DNA from: Zingiber officinale | Taxonomy: Eukaryota > Streptophyta > Magnoliopsida > Zingiberales > Zingiberaceae | Length of the DNA: 64,000 nt | Assembly (NCBI RefSeq): GCF_018446385.1 | Contig: NC_056001.1 | Span: forward strand, 6,653,600 to 6,717,599 | Reading direction: 5' to 3' | Shown here: positions 33,001 to 44,900 of the stretch, piece after piece | Position numbering within the stretch: the stretch's first letter is position 1 | Layout: every line of letters begins with the position of its first letter | Position numbers and translations under genes: made by a program | Notes under the pieces: model-generated | Databases searched by the model: none | Seen by the model: the letters and a program-made list of their open reading frames with translations, nothing else | What the model was told of the DNA's origin: nothing

Positions 33001-34880
33001 CATCAATGCTCAAGGATGAGCTTAGGGAAGATTGTGAAGATTTTGTACATATTGTGGATAATGACTTATCCCATCTTATTTTTTTGGCTTTTATATCATA
33101 TAACCTTGGATTCTCTTGAATTAAGTTTTAGTTCGAATCATGTTGTATCATTTTTGTTCCTTTTCTTCTTTGTTTGTGTATGCTATATTGTCATACTAGA
33201 GGAGTTTGTTCTTGACCTTAATCTCAAAAGATAGATCCGGAGATTAATAAAAATCATGTTTGGATCAATAAGGGTTGGCTTCAATGTCATACTGTTCCAG
33301 CATTCTATCAAAATTTAATCCTTCACTATTTAAAGAACTGGAAATTAATCTCTGTCATGGTTTTTTTCATTTTAACTCGTCTGCTGGTATTTGTTTTACC
33401 ATATGTCATTTTCTCATGACATTACTGCCCTTTTTTCACAAGAAATTTTGTTTAAAAAAATGCAGTTGCAATCAACTTGAAGTTATAATTTTTTGTATAC
33501 TTTTATGCATTGCATTATACACTCTAGTTGGCAAACTTCAGTTTGTCCATTCTGTATGTCCATACTATATCACAGATGATTTCTTTTTTAGGATGACAAC
33601 AGATATAACTCAAGTAGAGGTGCACATTTAAATCTCAAACGTGCAGAAAAAGCTCGCATACTGGTTAACAAGATTCCAGGTATGAATGCACAACCTGGAT
33701 AAATCTACTTTTTTGGTAAAAAAAATGACATGTAATTATCAGCCAGTGAAGATATAGGTTGCTTGTCCAGTGACTCTGATGATTTTCATTTTTCAGCTCA
33801 ATTTTCATATTCAACCCTCACTTGGTACTTGAACATTACAGTGCCAGCTTGTAATTGATGATCCGTTTTGAGTTTATGGGCATTATCAGACCGTGTTTTA
33901 CCTTAAAACTAGTAATGAGTATTGTAACCAAGTGTAAGAGATATTTTTCCCGTCTTCAAATGATCCAAATTAGTCATTTTACCTTCTGAGATATAGATTC
34001 AGAAGGCTAATTTACCTTCCATTAGTTATTTGTATTATTCATCTCAGGGGATTGTTCTGATACACCTTCACTTGATTTTACGTATCACACCCTTGACCTA
34101 AAGTACATGTAAGCATTGTATGTCATTTGTGAATTCTAATTTACGACATTTCTTGATGTTTCTGTTAGCTGGGTAACACTAATCATTCTCAATTGATCTA
34201 TATATATATATATATATATATACACTATTGATAACCTTGCATTATGCTGGTAAAACATTTTGAATTCTCTCTTTCCACACACATATATATATATATAGAT
34301 ATATGATAAATATGCTCTTTCATGATGTTGTAGCTCTTGTTGATACTCTGGTTGCTAAGACTCGAGCTTGGGAGGAGGATCGTGGCATCTTATTCATGTA
34401 TGACAGTGTTCCGCTTCTTGCTATGCTAGAGGAATACACCATGCTAAGACAGGAAAGAGAGGAGGAAAAACGAAGACAGAAGGTATTCTTGTCTTAATCC
34501 TCGTGGTACTGCTAAATCTCGATCCATACTTTATTTTCTCTTTTTCTACTTGTAAATTCCAGGATCAGAAGCGCATCATCGAGCAACATGCCACAGATCA
34601 AGAATCCGTCATTGGCTCAAGGCTTACTCCAGCTGCACGTCCACTTGGCTCAAAGAAGGTGGTCGGACCTCGAACGAATGGAGGTGCATCAAATGGGACT
34701 CCTAGTCGAAGGTTATCCCTCAATGCACACCAGAGTAGTGGCAACGGTGCTGGATCCATGAGCAGGGACGGAAAGAGAGACAGCAACAGGGCAGCAGCTC
34801 CAGCGAACTATGTTGCCATAGCCAAAGAGGATGCAGCCTCACATGCGTCTGCCACTGACCAACTCCCTGCTACACCATGA
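27100..34880 (+). CDS. MAP65-1: MAP65-1-type microtubule-associated protein, 590 aa
   Basis: The nine coding exons are 28247-28318, 28398-28601, 29978-30235, 30313-30528, 32011-32166, 32283-32594, 33592-33679, 34334-34482 and 34563-34880, all phase-consistent (1,773 bp). A leader exon ends at a GTGAGC donor near 27260 and joins an acceptor at 28230. The protein starts [20 protein letters not shown] and has long coiled-coil regions ([22 protein letters not shown]). The conserved MAP65/PRC1 spectrin-like core includes [13 protein letters not shown], then [17 protein letters not shown] and [19 protein letters not shown]. The C-terminal tail is basic and Ser/Thr-rich, with VGPRTNGG and RRLSLNA. 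The family dimerises and cross-links antiparallel microtubules in the interphase cortex and phragmoplast midzone. The tail is a known site of MAPK, CDK and Aurora control in Arabidopsis MAP65-1. Length matches the family (about 587 aa). MAP65-2 is the alternative. A possible poly(A) signal is at 34893. Confidence 0.95.
27260..28230 (+). other. Probable 5'-leader intron of the MAP65 gene
   Basis: A GTGAGC donor and a pyrimidine-rich CCAATGCAG acceptor bound 971 bp. They would remove the upstream ATG frame at 27112 from continuing far into the leader. This is inferred from sequence signals only. Confidence 0.5.
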
Positions 34881-35540
34881 GGAGATTTCTTGAATAAATT
34901 TTCACATATTGTATTAATTATCGATCTCGATGTTCATTTTGGGTTACTATTATTAGCAAGGTTAAGAAGCTGAACATGAGCGTTTGATAAAAGTTCCTTT
35001 CTTGATAAATTATTCTGGTAGCCTTATAAACATAATATTTGTCATTGTAAGAACGCATGTAATTTGTTCATCTTTATCTAAGCATATATTAGTATTCTTC
35101 AGAGGTTATATTGCCTTAACTAATTACCAAGTGATTCTCAATAAGGGTAGTGTCTTTATAATTTAGTTAAAATATTTTTCCTTTAACTATGCCTATGGCC
35201 AACCAATCATGGTCGGTCTTAAGTCTAGATAAAGAGGAGGATTTGTGTTAAGTTGTCGACTAATATTAAAATTATGATAAATGTTCAATAAAAGAATTCA
35301 TTAAATTATTATACTAATATTAAATTATTCCTTAGTAGGAACGCGTTGCAGAGTCTGACTGTAACATCTCGGTAATGACAGCTACATTTCAGAACTTGAG
35401 TATAGTGCTAAATATGTAAGAGTTCGTATGGTAGGGTTCAACTATAACATATCGGTAATGACCGTTATATCTCCATGAGAGGTTGAGTGTAGTGTTAAAT
35501 AGGCATAAGTTCTTACACCATAATTTGGATAAAAATAAAT
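34881..35540. other. 3' flank of MAP65, with an about 82-bp tandem duplication
   Basis: AT-rich. At about 35357-35520 an 82-bp unit occurs twice in diverged form. Both copies contain the blocks TAACAT-TCGGTAATGAC and GAGT-TAGTG-TAAAT. Confidence 0.5.
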
Positions 35541-36236
35541 ATGATAGGAAAATTAATAGTCTAAAATTTAGAACATGAAACATAGGAAAATCAATAGAGG
35601 TAGTAGATACGATGATTAGAAGAAGAATTAATATTTTGTGTGTACAAGAGATCAAATGAATAGGTGAAAAGGTAAAGATGATAGAGAACTCAGGTTTTAA
35701 GTTATGACACATAGGAAAGAGAAAAGTAATAAATGCAGTGGGTATTATTGTAGATAATTCGTTAAATGATAAAGTTGTAGGAGTAGTTAGAAAAAGAAGA
35801 TCGAATTATAACCATTAAGATAATAGTGACGAAAGAAATTATGAACATAATTAGCGTATATACACCGCAAGTAGGATTAGATAAGCTACCAAATCAAGGT
35901 TTTAGGACGACTTAGATGGAGTATTACAAAACATTCCACCAAATGAAATAATTTAATAAAAGGTGATTTAAATGGACATGTCGAAGTGAAAAATGAGGAA
36001 TATGAGAGGATACATAGAGGTTATGAGTTTGGAACAAGAAATTAAAAAGAAAAAACTATATTAGATTTTGCAATAGTATATGACCTTATATTGGCTAATA
36101 CATTTTTTAAGAAAAGAGAAAAACACTTAATCACGTTCAAAAGTGGTAATAAGAAATCGTAAATTAACTTTCTTATGGTTAGAAAGAAGAATAGAATGAT
36201 TTGTAAAGATTGTAAGGTCATTCATGGAAAAAGTTT

Positions 36237-37532
36237 TGTTGGTACAGATTGCACTAACGGTCTAACTCAGGTTTTGAAGAATGATAAGGGAGTTAAATTA
36301 GATGTTTTGTGATCTAATTGCTTTACCGAGTGTGTAGGAATTGACAAGTCCAAAGGATTGGACACTAAGCTGAAATCCAGCTAGGTCCGCGGGATCGGAT
36401 AGTTGGTGTGAAGTCCAGATAGGTCAACGGGCCGACTGGATATCTAGCAGGAAGTCTGGTTGGGTCCGCGGGACCGGACAATCGACAGAAGTCCAATTGG
36501 GTCTACGAACCAGACAACTAGCATAAAGACCTGGTGGGTTAAGAGGCAAGTCAATAGCAAGTTGGTAATTTAAGGTAAGTCACTGGAGGAGAGTGACTAA
36601 GTGAGGGCGCGTCCCGGGTTGAGGGACAGTAGACGTCGGTCTAGTTTAGGTCCATTTTAGATCCCTAAATTGAGACCTTGACTAGTTCCTGGTTCTAGGA
36701 GGGTATGAACTAATTACTACTCTTTATTATAACTGTGCTAACTTTATTTTCAGGGTAGTTGTTTTAGTTTTGGACTAACATATTTTGCAGAAAAAATGGA
36801 GCACAAAAGCCTTCGGATGAATAGTACCTGAAAGCGCCTTCGAACTGTTTATGGAAGGCGCCTTCAATGGCTATGGAAGGCGCCTTTCGGAGGATAAAAG
36901 TTGACCGATTCGGTGATAAGCTTCAGTAAGTTCTGGGATCATATTTGACCCATTAGAGGCGCCTTCAATGCCTATGGAAAGCGCCTTTCATGCCCTATTT
37001 AAGGTCGTCTTGATCAAGCTCCATTCAACAACTACTATACGAGCTACTATATGTCTATTTGAGGTTCCGACTGCTCCAACTTCTTGTTTCAATTCTGCTG
37101 CAAAGCTGCTATGCCCGACAACTACTCCAAGAACTTTCGATCGCGACCAACAGATCAACATCGACACTCGTGCGCTCTCACTTTGATCCCTACATGTTGG
37201 TAACAAAGTCATTTTTTGTACTTAATTTATGTAAACGAAAAGTGTAGTCTGTTACACTTTTTTGATCTCTTTGTATTCGATCTCCTCTTCCGGAGGTACC
37301 GGAAGAGATTTTTTAGTGAATTACCCATTGATAGGTCCGCGGGACCTGAGTCTTGGAGTATGAGTCGTTAAAGGCTCCGAACCAAGTAAACCGCTTATGT
37401 TCGTATTATTTTTCACTTGTCCATTCTCTTATTCCGCTGCATTCATACTTTGATTTGAAAACCGAAAAGAATGAGATTTTCAAAACCATGTGATTCACCC
37501 TCCCCCCCTCTCACGTGCGACTCGATCCAACA
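36237..37532 (+). repeat. Solo LTR B, 1,296 bp
   Basis: TGTTGGTACAG...GATCCAACA, flanked by the perfect target duplication AGTTT (36232-36236 and 37533-37537). It holds GGCGCC-centred repeats (36830-36990). No internal region is present. It is inserted in the RTE LINE. Confidence 0.92.
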
Positions 37533-38526
37533 AGTTTAACTACCCAATATAGTTTAGTAGTGTTGGATATACGCCTCAAGCATAATATCAATAGAAAGAA
37601 AATATATACGACTCTAAGAGTGTATTTGGTGAGTCAAAGGGACATGCATCATTAAATAAGAAATTTTGGTGGTGGAATTAGAAAGTACGAGAGAAAGTGA
37701 AAGAAAAAAAATGAACATCTTATAAGAAATTATATAATTTTATGAACGAGGAAAATTTTTAAAAAAATATAAATAGCCAAAAAAGAGGCTAAGAAACTAG
37801 TGAATGAAGTAAAGAATGAAACTTTTGAACGATTATATAAAAAATTGGATACAAAAGAAGAGAAAAAAGATATTTATAGAATAGTTAAAATGAGAGACAG
37901 GAAGACAAGAGATCTTATTCAAATAAAATATATTAAAGATGAATTTAATAAATACTAGTAAAAGATGGAGAAATAAAAGAGTGGTGGAATATGTATTTTT
38001 ATTAACTTTTCAATGAAGGCTTATATGATCAACTTAACTTAGATAATTTAAGTATGTCAAATGAGTATAGAAATTTAATTTTTTATCGCATAATTCAAAC
38101 TTCAAAAGTAGAACAAATTTTAAATAGGATGCATAAAGGAAAAGTCATTTGATCAGATGATATTCCGATAGAGGTATAGAAGTGTCTAGGGAAACAAGTT
38201 ATAGGGAAACAAGATATTGAATAACTTACAAAATTATTTAACATGGTATTGAAAACGAAAAAAAAATATCTATCAATGGAGGGTAAGTACTCTAGTTCTC
38301 TTATATAGGAATAAGGAAGACGTACAAAATTATGCAAACTATAAGGGTATTAAACTAATGAGTCATTCCATGAAACTTTTGGAAAAAGTAATAAAAAAAA
38401 TTAAGAAATAAGAACATGATGATCAAAAATCAATTTGGGTTAATATCTGGAAGGTCGATAATAGAAGTTATACATCTTCTTAGATAACTAATTGAAAAAT
38501 ATCAGGGACAAAAACAATATCTACAT

Positions 38527-38808
38527 ATGATATTCATTGACTTAGAAAAAGCTTATAATAGAGTCATAAGAGTAACATATATTGAACTAATTAAGAATAT
38601 GTACAAAGATGTGATGACCAGAGTAAAGATTTCAGGCGGAGTAATTGAAACATTTCTAATAAAGATAAAGTTATATCAAGGATCAACTCTAAGTCCATAT
38701 ATTTTTACACTAATTATAGATGAAATCACCACACACATTCAAGACACAATACTGTGGTGCATGCTATTTACAGATAATATTATTTTGGTAGATGAAATAC
38801 GTGAATGA
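38527..38808 (+). pseudogene. RTE reverse transcriptase remnant
   Basis: The longest surviving open piece of the LINE, covering RT motifs from FIDLEKAYNRV through the polymerase active-site block FTDN and LVDE. It is out of frame with the flanking parts. Confidence 0.9.
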
Positions 38809-39687
38809 GTAAATACTAAACTAGAATCTTGACGGGAAACACTAGAAGGGAAAGATTTTAGACTTAGTAGAATGAAAATAGAATATATAGAATTTAAGTT
38901 TATAATATCAGACGTAATGAGACAATTATTAAGATAGGAGATGATGAGTTATCCGAAAACGAGAGCGGATCATTTTTACAAAATGATAGAGAGATTGAGA
39001 AAGATATCTTACATAGAATACAAGCATGATGATTGAAATAGAGGCAAGTGTCAGATGTTTTAAGTGACCATAAGGTACCTTTAAAACTTAAAGGAAAGTT
39101 CTATATAACCGTAATTATACCTGCTATGTTATATGGAGTTGAATGTTGGACTATGACTCAAGTACATAAGCAAAAAATGAAAATATTAAGGTAAATGTGT
39201 GATATATAAGGATGAACATAATAAGAAATGACATTAGAGAGAAAGTCGGAGTTGTATCTATTGAGGGAAAACTCTGATAAACGCGTTTAAAATGGTATGA
39301 GTAGTATACTTAGACGATCAATAAATGCTCCAGTTAGGTGATGTGAAACTATGATAAATACACATATTAAATGAGAAAGAGGAAGATAAAAAAAAAAGAC
39401 TTAGTTAATAATAATAAAATAAAATAAAATTTATTTAAATATAAATAATGATATAATAAAAGATAAAGTTTAATGATATAAAAAATCTATATAGTTGATC
39501 ATCTACTAGATTATTATGAAGGTTTGTTGTTGATAAATATTTCCCCTCTCATTTCAAGATATTTTAAATATTTAAAGTAAAAAAATACATATTTTGCGAA
39601 GTAATGTTGATACGTTGACAAGTCCAAATCTACAGGCTTTCGGTTGGATCACGTCCCTCTACATTTTCGGTGGACACTAGAAAAGGA

Positions 39688-39690
39688 ATA

Positions 39691-39718
<28 letters not shown>
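39688..39718. repeat. (AAT)n microsatellite
   Basis: A pure trinucleotide run just downstream of the DUF868 gene. Confidence 0.9.
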
Positions 39719-39721
<3 letters not shown>

Positions 39722-39741
39722 CAGAGCTACTTCGCTGTTAA

Positions 39742-40728
39742 TCATTCGATCTTCCAAGCGTGCAGGAAGAAGCAAAACTCCGAAGAATGTCCACCTGCAG
39801 CGCTAACATCGTCGTTAACCATGACGGCAGCATTGTCGGGCTCGTTTGCTTCAGGCGGCGCAGGGATGGGCTCCGGCAGGCCGGGCTTGAACAAGAAGAG
39901 GGCGTGGGTGAGGCCGTGGGGCTTGAAGAGCCAGTCGTGGGCGTCCCAGATGACCTGGACCGGGAGCTGGTCGATCCACACGATCTGGCTGCCGCGGAAC
40001 TTCCACTGGAGGTTGCCGACGTGGACGAGGACGGCGCCGTCGACGGTGATCCACAGCTCGGTGCCGTCGCGGTCCTTGGTCTGGTCGGAGATGGAGTGCT
40101 CCACCACGATGTCGTGTTCCTTGCTTCGCTGGCTATCGAACTTGGCCCGCGCGGCGAAGCTTCGCTTTCCCAAGACCGTCTCCTTCTTCGACACCAGCGC
40201 CGCCTCCTCCAACGACGGCCGCGACCTTGCTCAAGATTCCAACCCCAAATTATGTGAACATTAAGAGCAAATTTCCGAATAAAGAAAAGAAAGCGGTTTA
40301 AACGGATCGGACTTGGTTTTCTTGTATGCCTTCTTCTTCCTGTCGCCGATCAACAGCACCACCTCGTCGCCGGAGACAACGGCGACGAAATATCCTTCGT
40401 AGGGCTCCGGCCCGTCGGTGAACTTAGCCAGACGGAAGTTCCACGACACGTCGACATGGCTTCCGTCAACGTCGAAGGACTTGGAGCCTTTCTTGCTCCA
40501 GAAAGGCCATGGCTTCATCTCCACTTTGCATGTCGCCGCGCCGTGGCTGCCGTCGATCGACACCGAGAGCGAGTGGTGCATCATGTTCTTGCTCCACACC
40601 ACCGTCACGGCACGGAGCGCGCCGCCGATCTTGGCCCGGTACGTCGAGATCACGGAGCACTGTGGCGCCTTGCCGCCGCTGCTGCTGCACGTGGCCAGGT
40701 CGTCGTTGGTCCCAGGATCCTGATCCAT
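39742..40728 (-). CDS. DUF868 family protein, 302 aa, two exons
   Basis: The exons are 40304-40728 and 39742-40225 on the minus strand. The 78-bp GT-AG intron restores one frame (909 bp). The protein begins MDQDPGTNDD and has CSVISTYRAKIGGALRAVTVVWSKN, then SLSVSIDG and KVEMKPWPFWSKKGSKSF. WNFRLAKF-GPEP-GYFVAVVS and, across the splice, KKAYKKTKS-RPSLEEAALVSKKE follow. Last come KEHDIVVEHS, then WITVDGAVLVHVGNLQWKFRGSQ and WDAHDWLF. These segments define the plant DUF868 family, which has no established function. Length fits. Strong GC3 in both exons supports expression. No targeting signal is obvious. The cytosolic or membrane role is unknown. Confidence 0.92.
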
Positions 40729-41983
40729 CTGCGATTCGATTTCTTCGCGAAAGATCTCGATAGATTAATTTTCATTTATTTGAAACCTTAAGCAAACTAT
40801 GCTTGTTCATCGATTGCGCGGTTGATTCATGTTCTTCTTTCCCTGAGATCACGATGGGGAATGATTCATAGATTTCATCCAAAAAAAAAAAAAAAGAAAG
40901 AAATCTTCTCTACGGAATCCCCCCTGTTTTCTTTTGGACACTGTAGACGATATAGAAAAGGGGAATCAAAATGGAGAATCACCGAGAGCACATTAGAACA
41001 AAGTATAAACAAAGAACAAAAAACTGAAAGAAAATAGAATTCCAAAAATGAGTTGATGATCAAAAGCAAAGAGTTTCAAGAATTGGAGTTGATCCTAAAA
41101 TCAAGGAAGCATTTTCTGTGATCTCTCCTCAATTTGACATCGGAGGATGACCATGTCAACCGTGGTGTTTTTCCTATTCTGCACTGACCCGTTAAACGAG
41201 TCGATGAACATTAATCGAAAACTAGTGGATCAGATTAGATTTTGCTTCTCAATTTAACCCGTTAAACAGATTGATTCAATCTATTTTTTGAAGCACGGGG
41301 TGTCATGGTCCAAATCACCTCTCACCACCATGCTCCGAAAAAAGACTGAAGGTTAAATATAAAAAATGTGGAGGAGATAAAACTTTTCCCTCTACGTGGC
41401 CTCATCCACTCTGTCTCTTTCTATATTCCGCATATCTAACACGAACATGTGAATCTCTGGAATATTTTCAAAATTAAATAATTTCAGTGGCCGTGTAGAA
41501 ACACGTTAGAATTAAGTCGATTTGAATGATACGATTTACAATTGGATTAATATACTACTTTTTGCACACACGTGCATGGTGTGTGAAAAAAGTAAGCCTA
41601 AAAATTTTTAATTCTTCAACCAGTGGAGGCTTGAGAAAATTGATGAGCAGAACTTACCAGTTTGATGCATATTTCTTGATTCTCCTGCTTGACAGAGGTA
41701 AATTACATTCCCGAGCAGAATAAACGTGTATGCATTAAATTCAATGTTCAACAAGTACTGACGTCCTCGAGCTGAACTAAATACTAATGTTTGCTGAAAT
41801 TATTATAGGAGCACACAGATAACCCACATAATGAGCCATCTCACGGGGTTCAAGTCAGATACATAAAATAAACTTGCCAGAAACCAAGTTTGGCAGAGGG
41901 ATCAGTGTCTTTCAATTCACAAGGAAGATAACTTTTACACGCACACACATCGATGATCCTAGGAGAAGAAAATGAGACGACTC
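40729..41983. other. Intergenic region between DUF868 and TFIIA gamma genes
   Basis: It holds the DUF868 promoter (right of 40728) and the TFIIA gamma 3' flank. There is an A-run at 40880-40895. No additional gene or mobile-element ends were recognised. Confidence 0.5.
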
Positions 41984-44900
41984 TCACTGTGATAGCAACT
42001 TGGAGTCACATGCGACTATCTTCACTCTCCTTGCTTGATCATTAAATTCATCGCTTTTGAAAGTTGCGTCTTGTAAGATGAACGTCCAAACATTATCACA
42101 GAACCTGTAAGTGTGCAGATGACCCTGCAGAACAATCTCAGAGTTTCAGAAGGATCCAAATTAGCAGATTATCAACAAAAATGCAAGGTTTAGAATCAGA
42201 AAAGATGGATGCTGAATAGATAGAAGTATTGATACTTGTTGGTGATAGCATATAACGAGTTTTCACAAGCCCAAGAAATAGGTCAGTGGGTTGGTTGTCC
42301 TAGTATAAAGGGGACTAAAGGTCATGAGAATATTTGTAGGAGTGGGAAACACATCAATCATGGTCAAGAGAACATGTTTAATCAGTTTATAAAACAATTA
42401 TATAAATTAACCCTTTATTAACAGCTTATGCTTTATGAAAAATGGTTAGCAAGTAAAACTTATTGTGGTATCAGAGCTGAAGACAAGTTGTGTCTAAATC
42501 TTTGCCAATTTTAGTAATCGAAGAATAGGTTGTAAATGAATCGAACGATCGTGAACAAACTTGGTGTTTGATAAGAACTTTGTTGTGCTCAAAAGGATGT
42601 CCACATATCTCCACAATGACATGATATTGTCCACTTTGGGTCTAGACCCTCATGGCTTTGCTCTTGGGCTCTCCCTAAGGCCTTATGCCAATGGAAATAT
42701 CCTACATCTTTTTAACCCCATGATCTTTCCCAAATCTTTCCAATGTGGAACTTTGATTGAATCCCAACAATCCTCCGCTCAAATGAAGGACCACAATTAC
42801 TCTTATAGTCTGGGCCTCCCCGCGAGCATCCGATCATCCTGACCTGCTTTGGGCCTCCCCGCGAGCATCCGCATCCGGTCACTCTTGACCTACTCCGGGC
42901 CTCCCTGCGAGCATCCGGTCACCTTAACCCACTCGCCTCCCTGCAAGTATCCGATCACTCTAACCTGCTCCAGGCCTCCCCGTGACTTGCTCCAGGCCTC
43001 CCCGTGAGTATCCGGTCACCCTGACATGCTTCGGGCCTCCCCGTGAGCATCCGGTCACCCTGACCTACTCGCCCCCTTGCAAGTATCAGGTTACTCTGAC
43101 CTGCTCCGAGCCCCCCACAAGCATCCGGTCACCTTGACCTGCTCCGGACCTCCCCACGAGCATCTGGCCACTCATGACCAGCTCCGGGCCTACTCTCAAC
43201 TTCGTTCAAGGCCACCCCACATTGCATCTGGTATGGACCATGGCTCTGATACCATTTGTTGTGCCCAAAGGATGTCCACATATCTCCACAATGGCATGAT
43301 ATTGTCCACTTTGGGCCTAGGCCCTCATGACTTTGCTCTTGGGCTCTCCCCAAAAGGCCTCATACCAATGGAGATATCCTACATCCTTTTAACCCCATGA
43401 TTTTTCCGAAATCTTTCCAATATGGAACTTTGATTGAATCCCAACAAACTTGTTTATGTTTATTCAATATACACAAGATCAATTAAATGAACAAGCTCGA
43501 ACAACTCGTTTAACTAAACGAATAAACTTGAACACATGTGTTCAGCTCGTTAACGTTAGTGAATATTTATGAACCATGTTTGTCAATAAAACTCTCATCA
43601 ACTTACTAAATAAATAACGAAACTTTCAAAATGAATAAATAAATTTGTATTATCAAACTCAATAACTAATCAAACAAGCTTGAATTGAGAGTTCGATAAC
43701 ATTTAAACGAGCCAAGCTCAAACCAAACTCAAGCTCATAAAAAAGAAACCAAGCCAAGCTTGCACAATCATTTTAACAGCTTGATTCATTTTCGGCTCGG
43801 CTCGGCTCGGCTCGACTCAGTTACCTTATCAAACAAGCTTGAATATCACAAAGCTTGGCTCGGCTTGGCTTGTTTATTGCCCTATCGAAGAATAAGTATC
43901 CGACATTGAGTTAGTACATGGACATGCCCATGGCAATTGCCTACTCTAGTAATATAAAAGGGATAGTCTAGTCCCTTTGCTAACAATCCAAACTTTGAAC
44001 TTTTAATATAAGCAATGAACCAACAGAATTGCCATAATCAATGAGCTACGCAGAAGTGATCAATAAGAGTTCATTTGTAATTAAAACACTAAATGAACAA
44101 ACCTGAACATTTCCTTAAGCTCAGGTTATAAATAAATTGAACATGAATATAACTAAACTCAGCTCATCAATTTTCATTTAAAGCTCTAAATGTTTTCAAA
44201 CTTGAGCCAAATTGTCCAATTCAAGAACCAAGATATTATAACTTGGTTTGATGAGACAACTAACTCATTATCTATCTATCTATCTAATCTAATCTTGCAT
44301 CACTCGTCAAGCAAGCACCTGAAATCCAACAAATATGGCATGCGGTCTTGTCAACATGAAGCACCTAATAGATAACAATAGATCAAAATATATATACATG
44401 AGATTGTACAATAACAACAACCAAGCCTTATCCCATAAATAGGTTGGCTATATGACTCCAGGAGATTATGATCATAAATAATGAAGGTTTGTGTTATTTA
44501 TTGTATAAAACAAGAGCATATGCAGCAGGATCAAAGAAATTCATCTTTGCATGGCCAATAAGAAGAAAATGAGAAAAACAGAGTTAGGGATGCTGCAGAC
44601 AACAAGGGCACAAGAATACTTTCCTATTTCTTCTTCACAATAGTACATCAAACTTAAAAATGGCATTCAGCTGTCAGCTTCAAGGATTAAATTGCAAGAA
44701 AGAAGGAATAGTTAAAACAGGAAATTGATCAGGTACAACATAGTTCAGTGTATACTAGCCACATATAAATAATGCCAATTGATAGTTGCCGCACCAATGA
44801 TACCCTTAATCATAAGAATTTAGATCTACTAGGGTTTCTCTAGGTACATGGGACGGCATGTTACAATTACAGGAGCTTAGGACTACAAATCCCCTGGACA

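Larger units (their letters stand above)
35550..39533 (+). mobile_element. RTE-type LINE, decayed, split by a solo LTR
   Basis: An endonuclease region starts near 35570 (translation like NMKHRK, then VVDTMIRRRINILCVQEIKW). The reverse transcriptase lies about 38070-38940, including the motifs FIDLEKAYNRV, LYQGSTLSPYIFTLIIDE and CMLFTDNIILVDE. The active-site block reads FTDN in place of the usual FADD. The 3' domain ends in IHVAD-like codons and a GAAGGTTTGTTGTTG tail near 39533, matching the plant RTE 3' end. The single reading frame is interrupted by many stops and frameshifts, so it is long dead. The solo LTR 36237-37532 sits between the endonuclease and RT parts. Confidence 0.85.

Noticed and set aside
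33016-33631. Hydrophobic frames between MAP65 exons
   Set aside because: Intron noise. The true exon starts at 33592 in another frame.
39760-40791. Plus-strand frames opposite the DUF868 gene
   Set aside because: Antisense shadows. The minus strand gives DUF868 across a clean intron.
42783-43190. CRISPR-like regular repeats
   Set aside because: Units of about 38 bp are contiguous and degenerate, with no unique spacers, and lie inside a TRIM in a plant intron.
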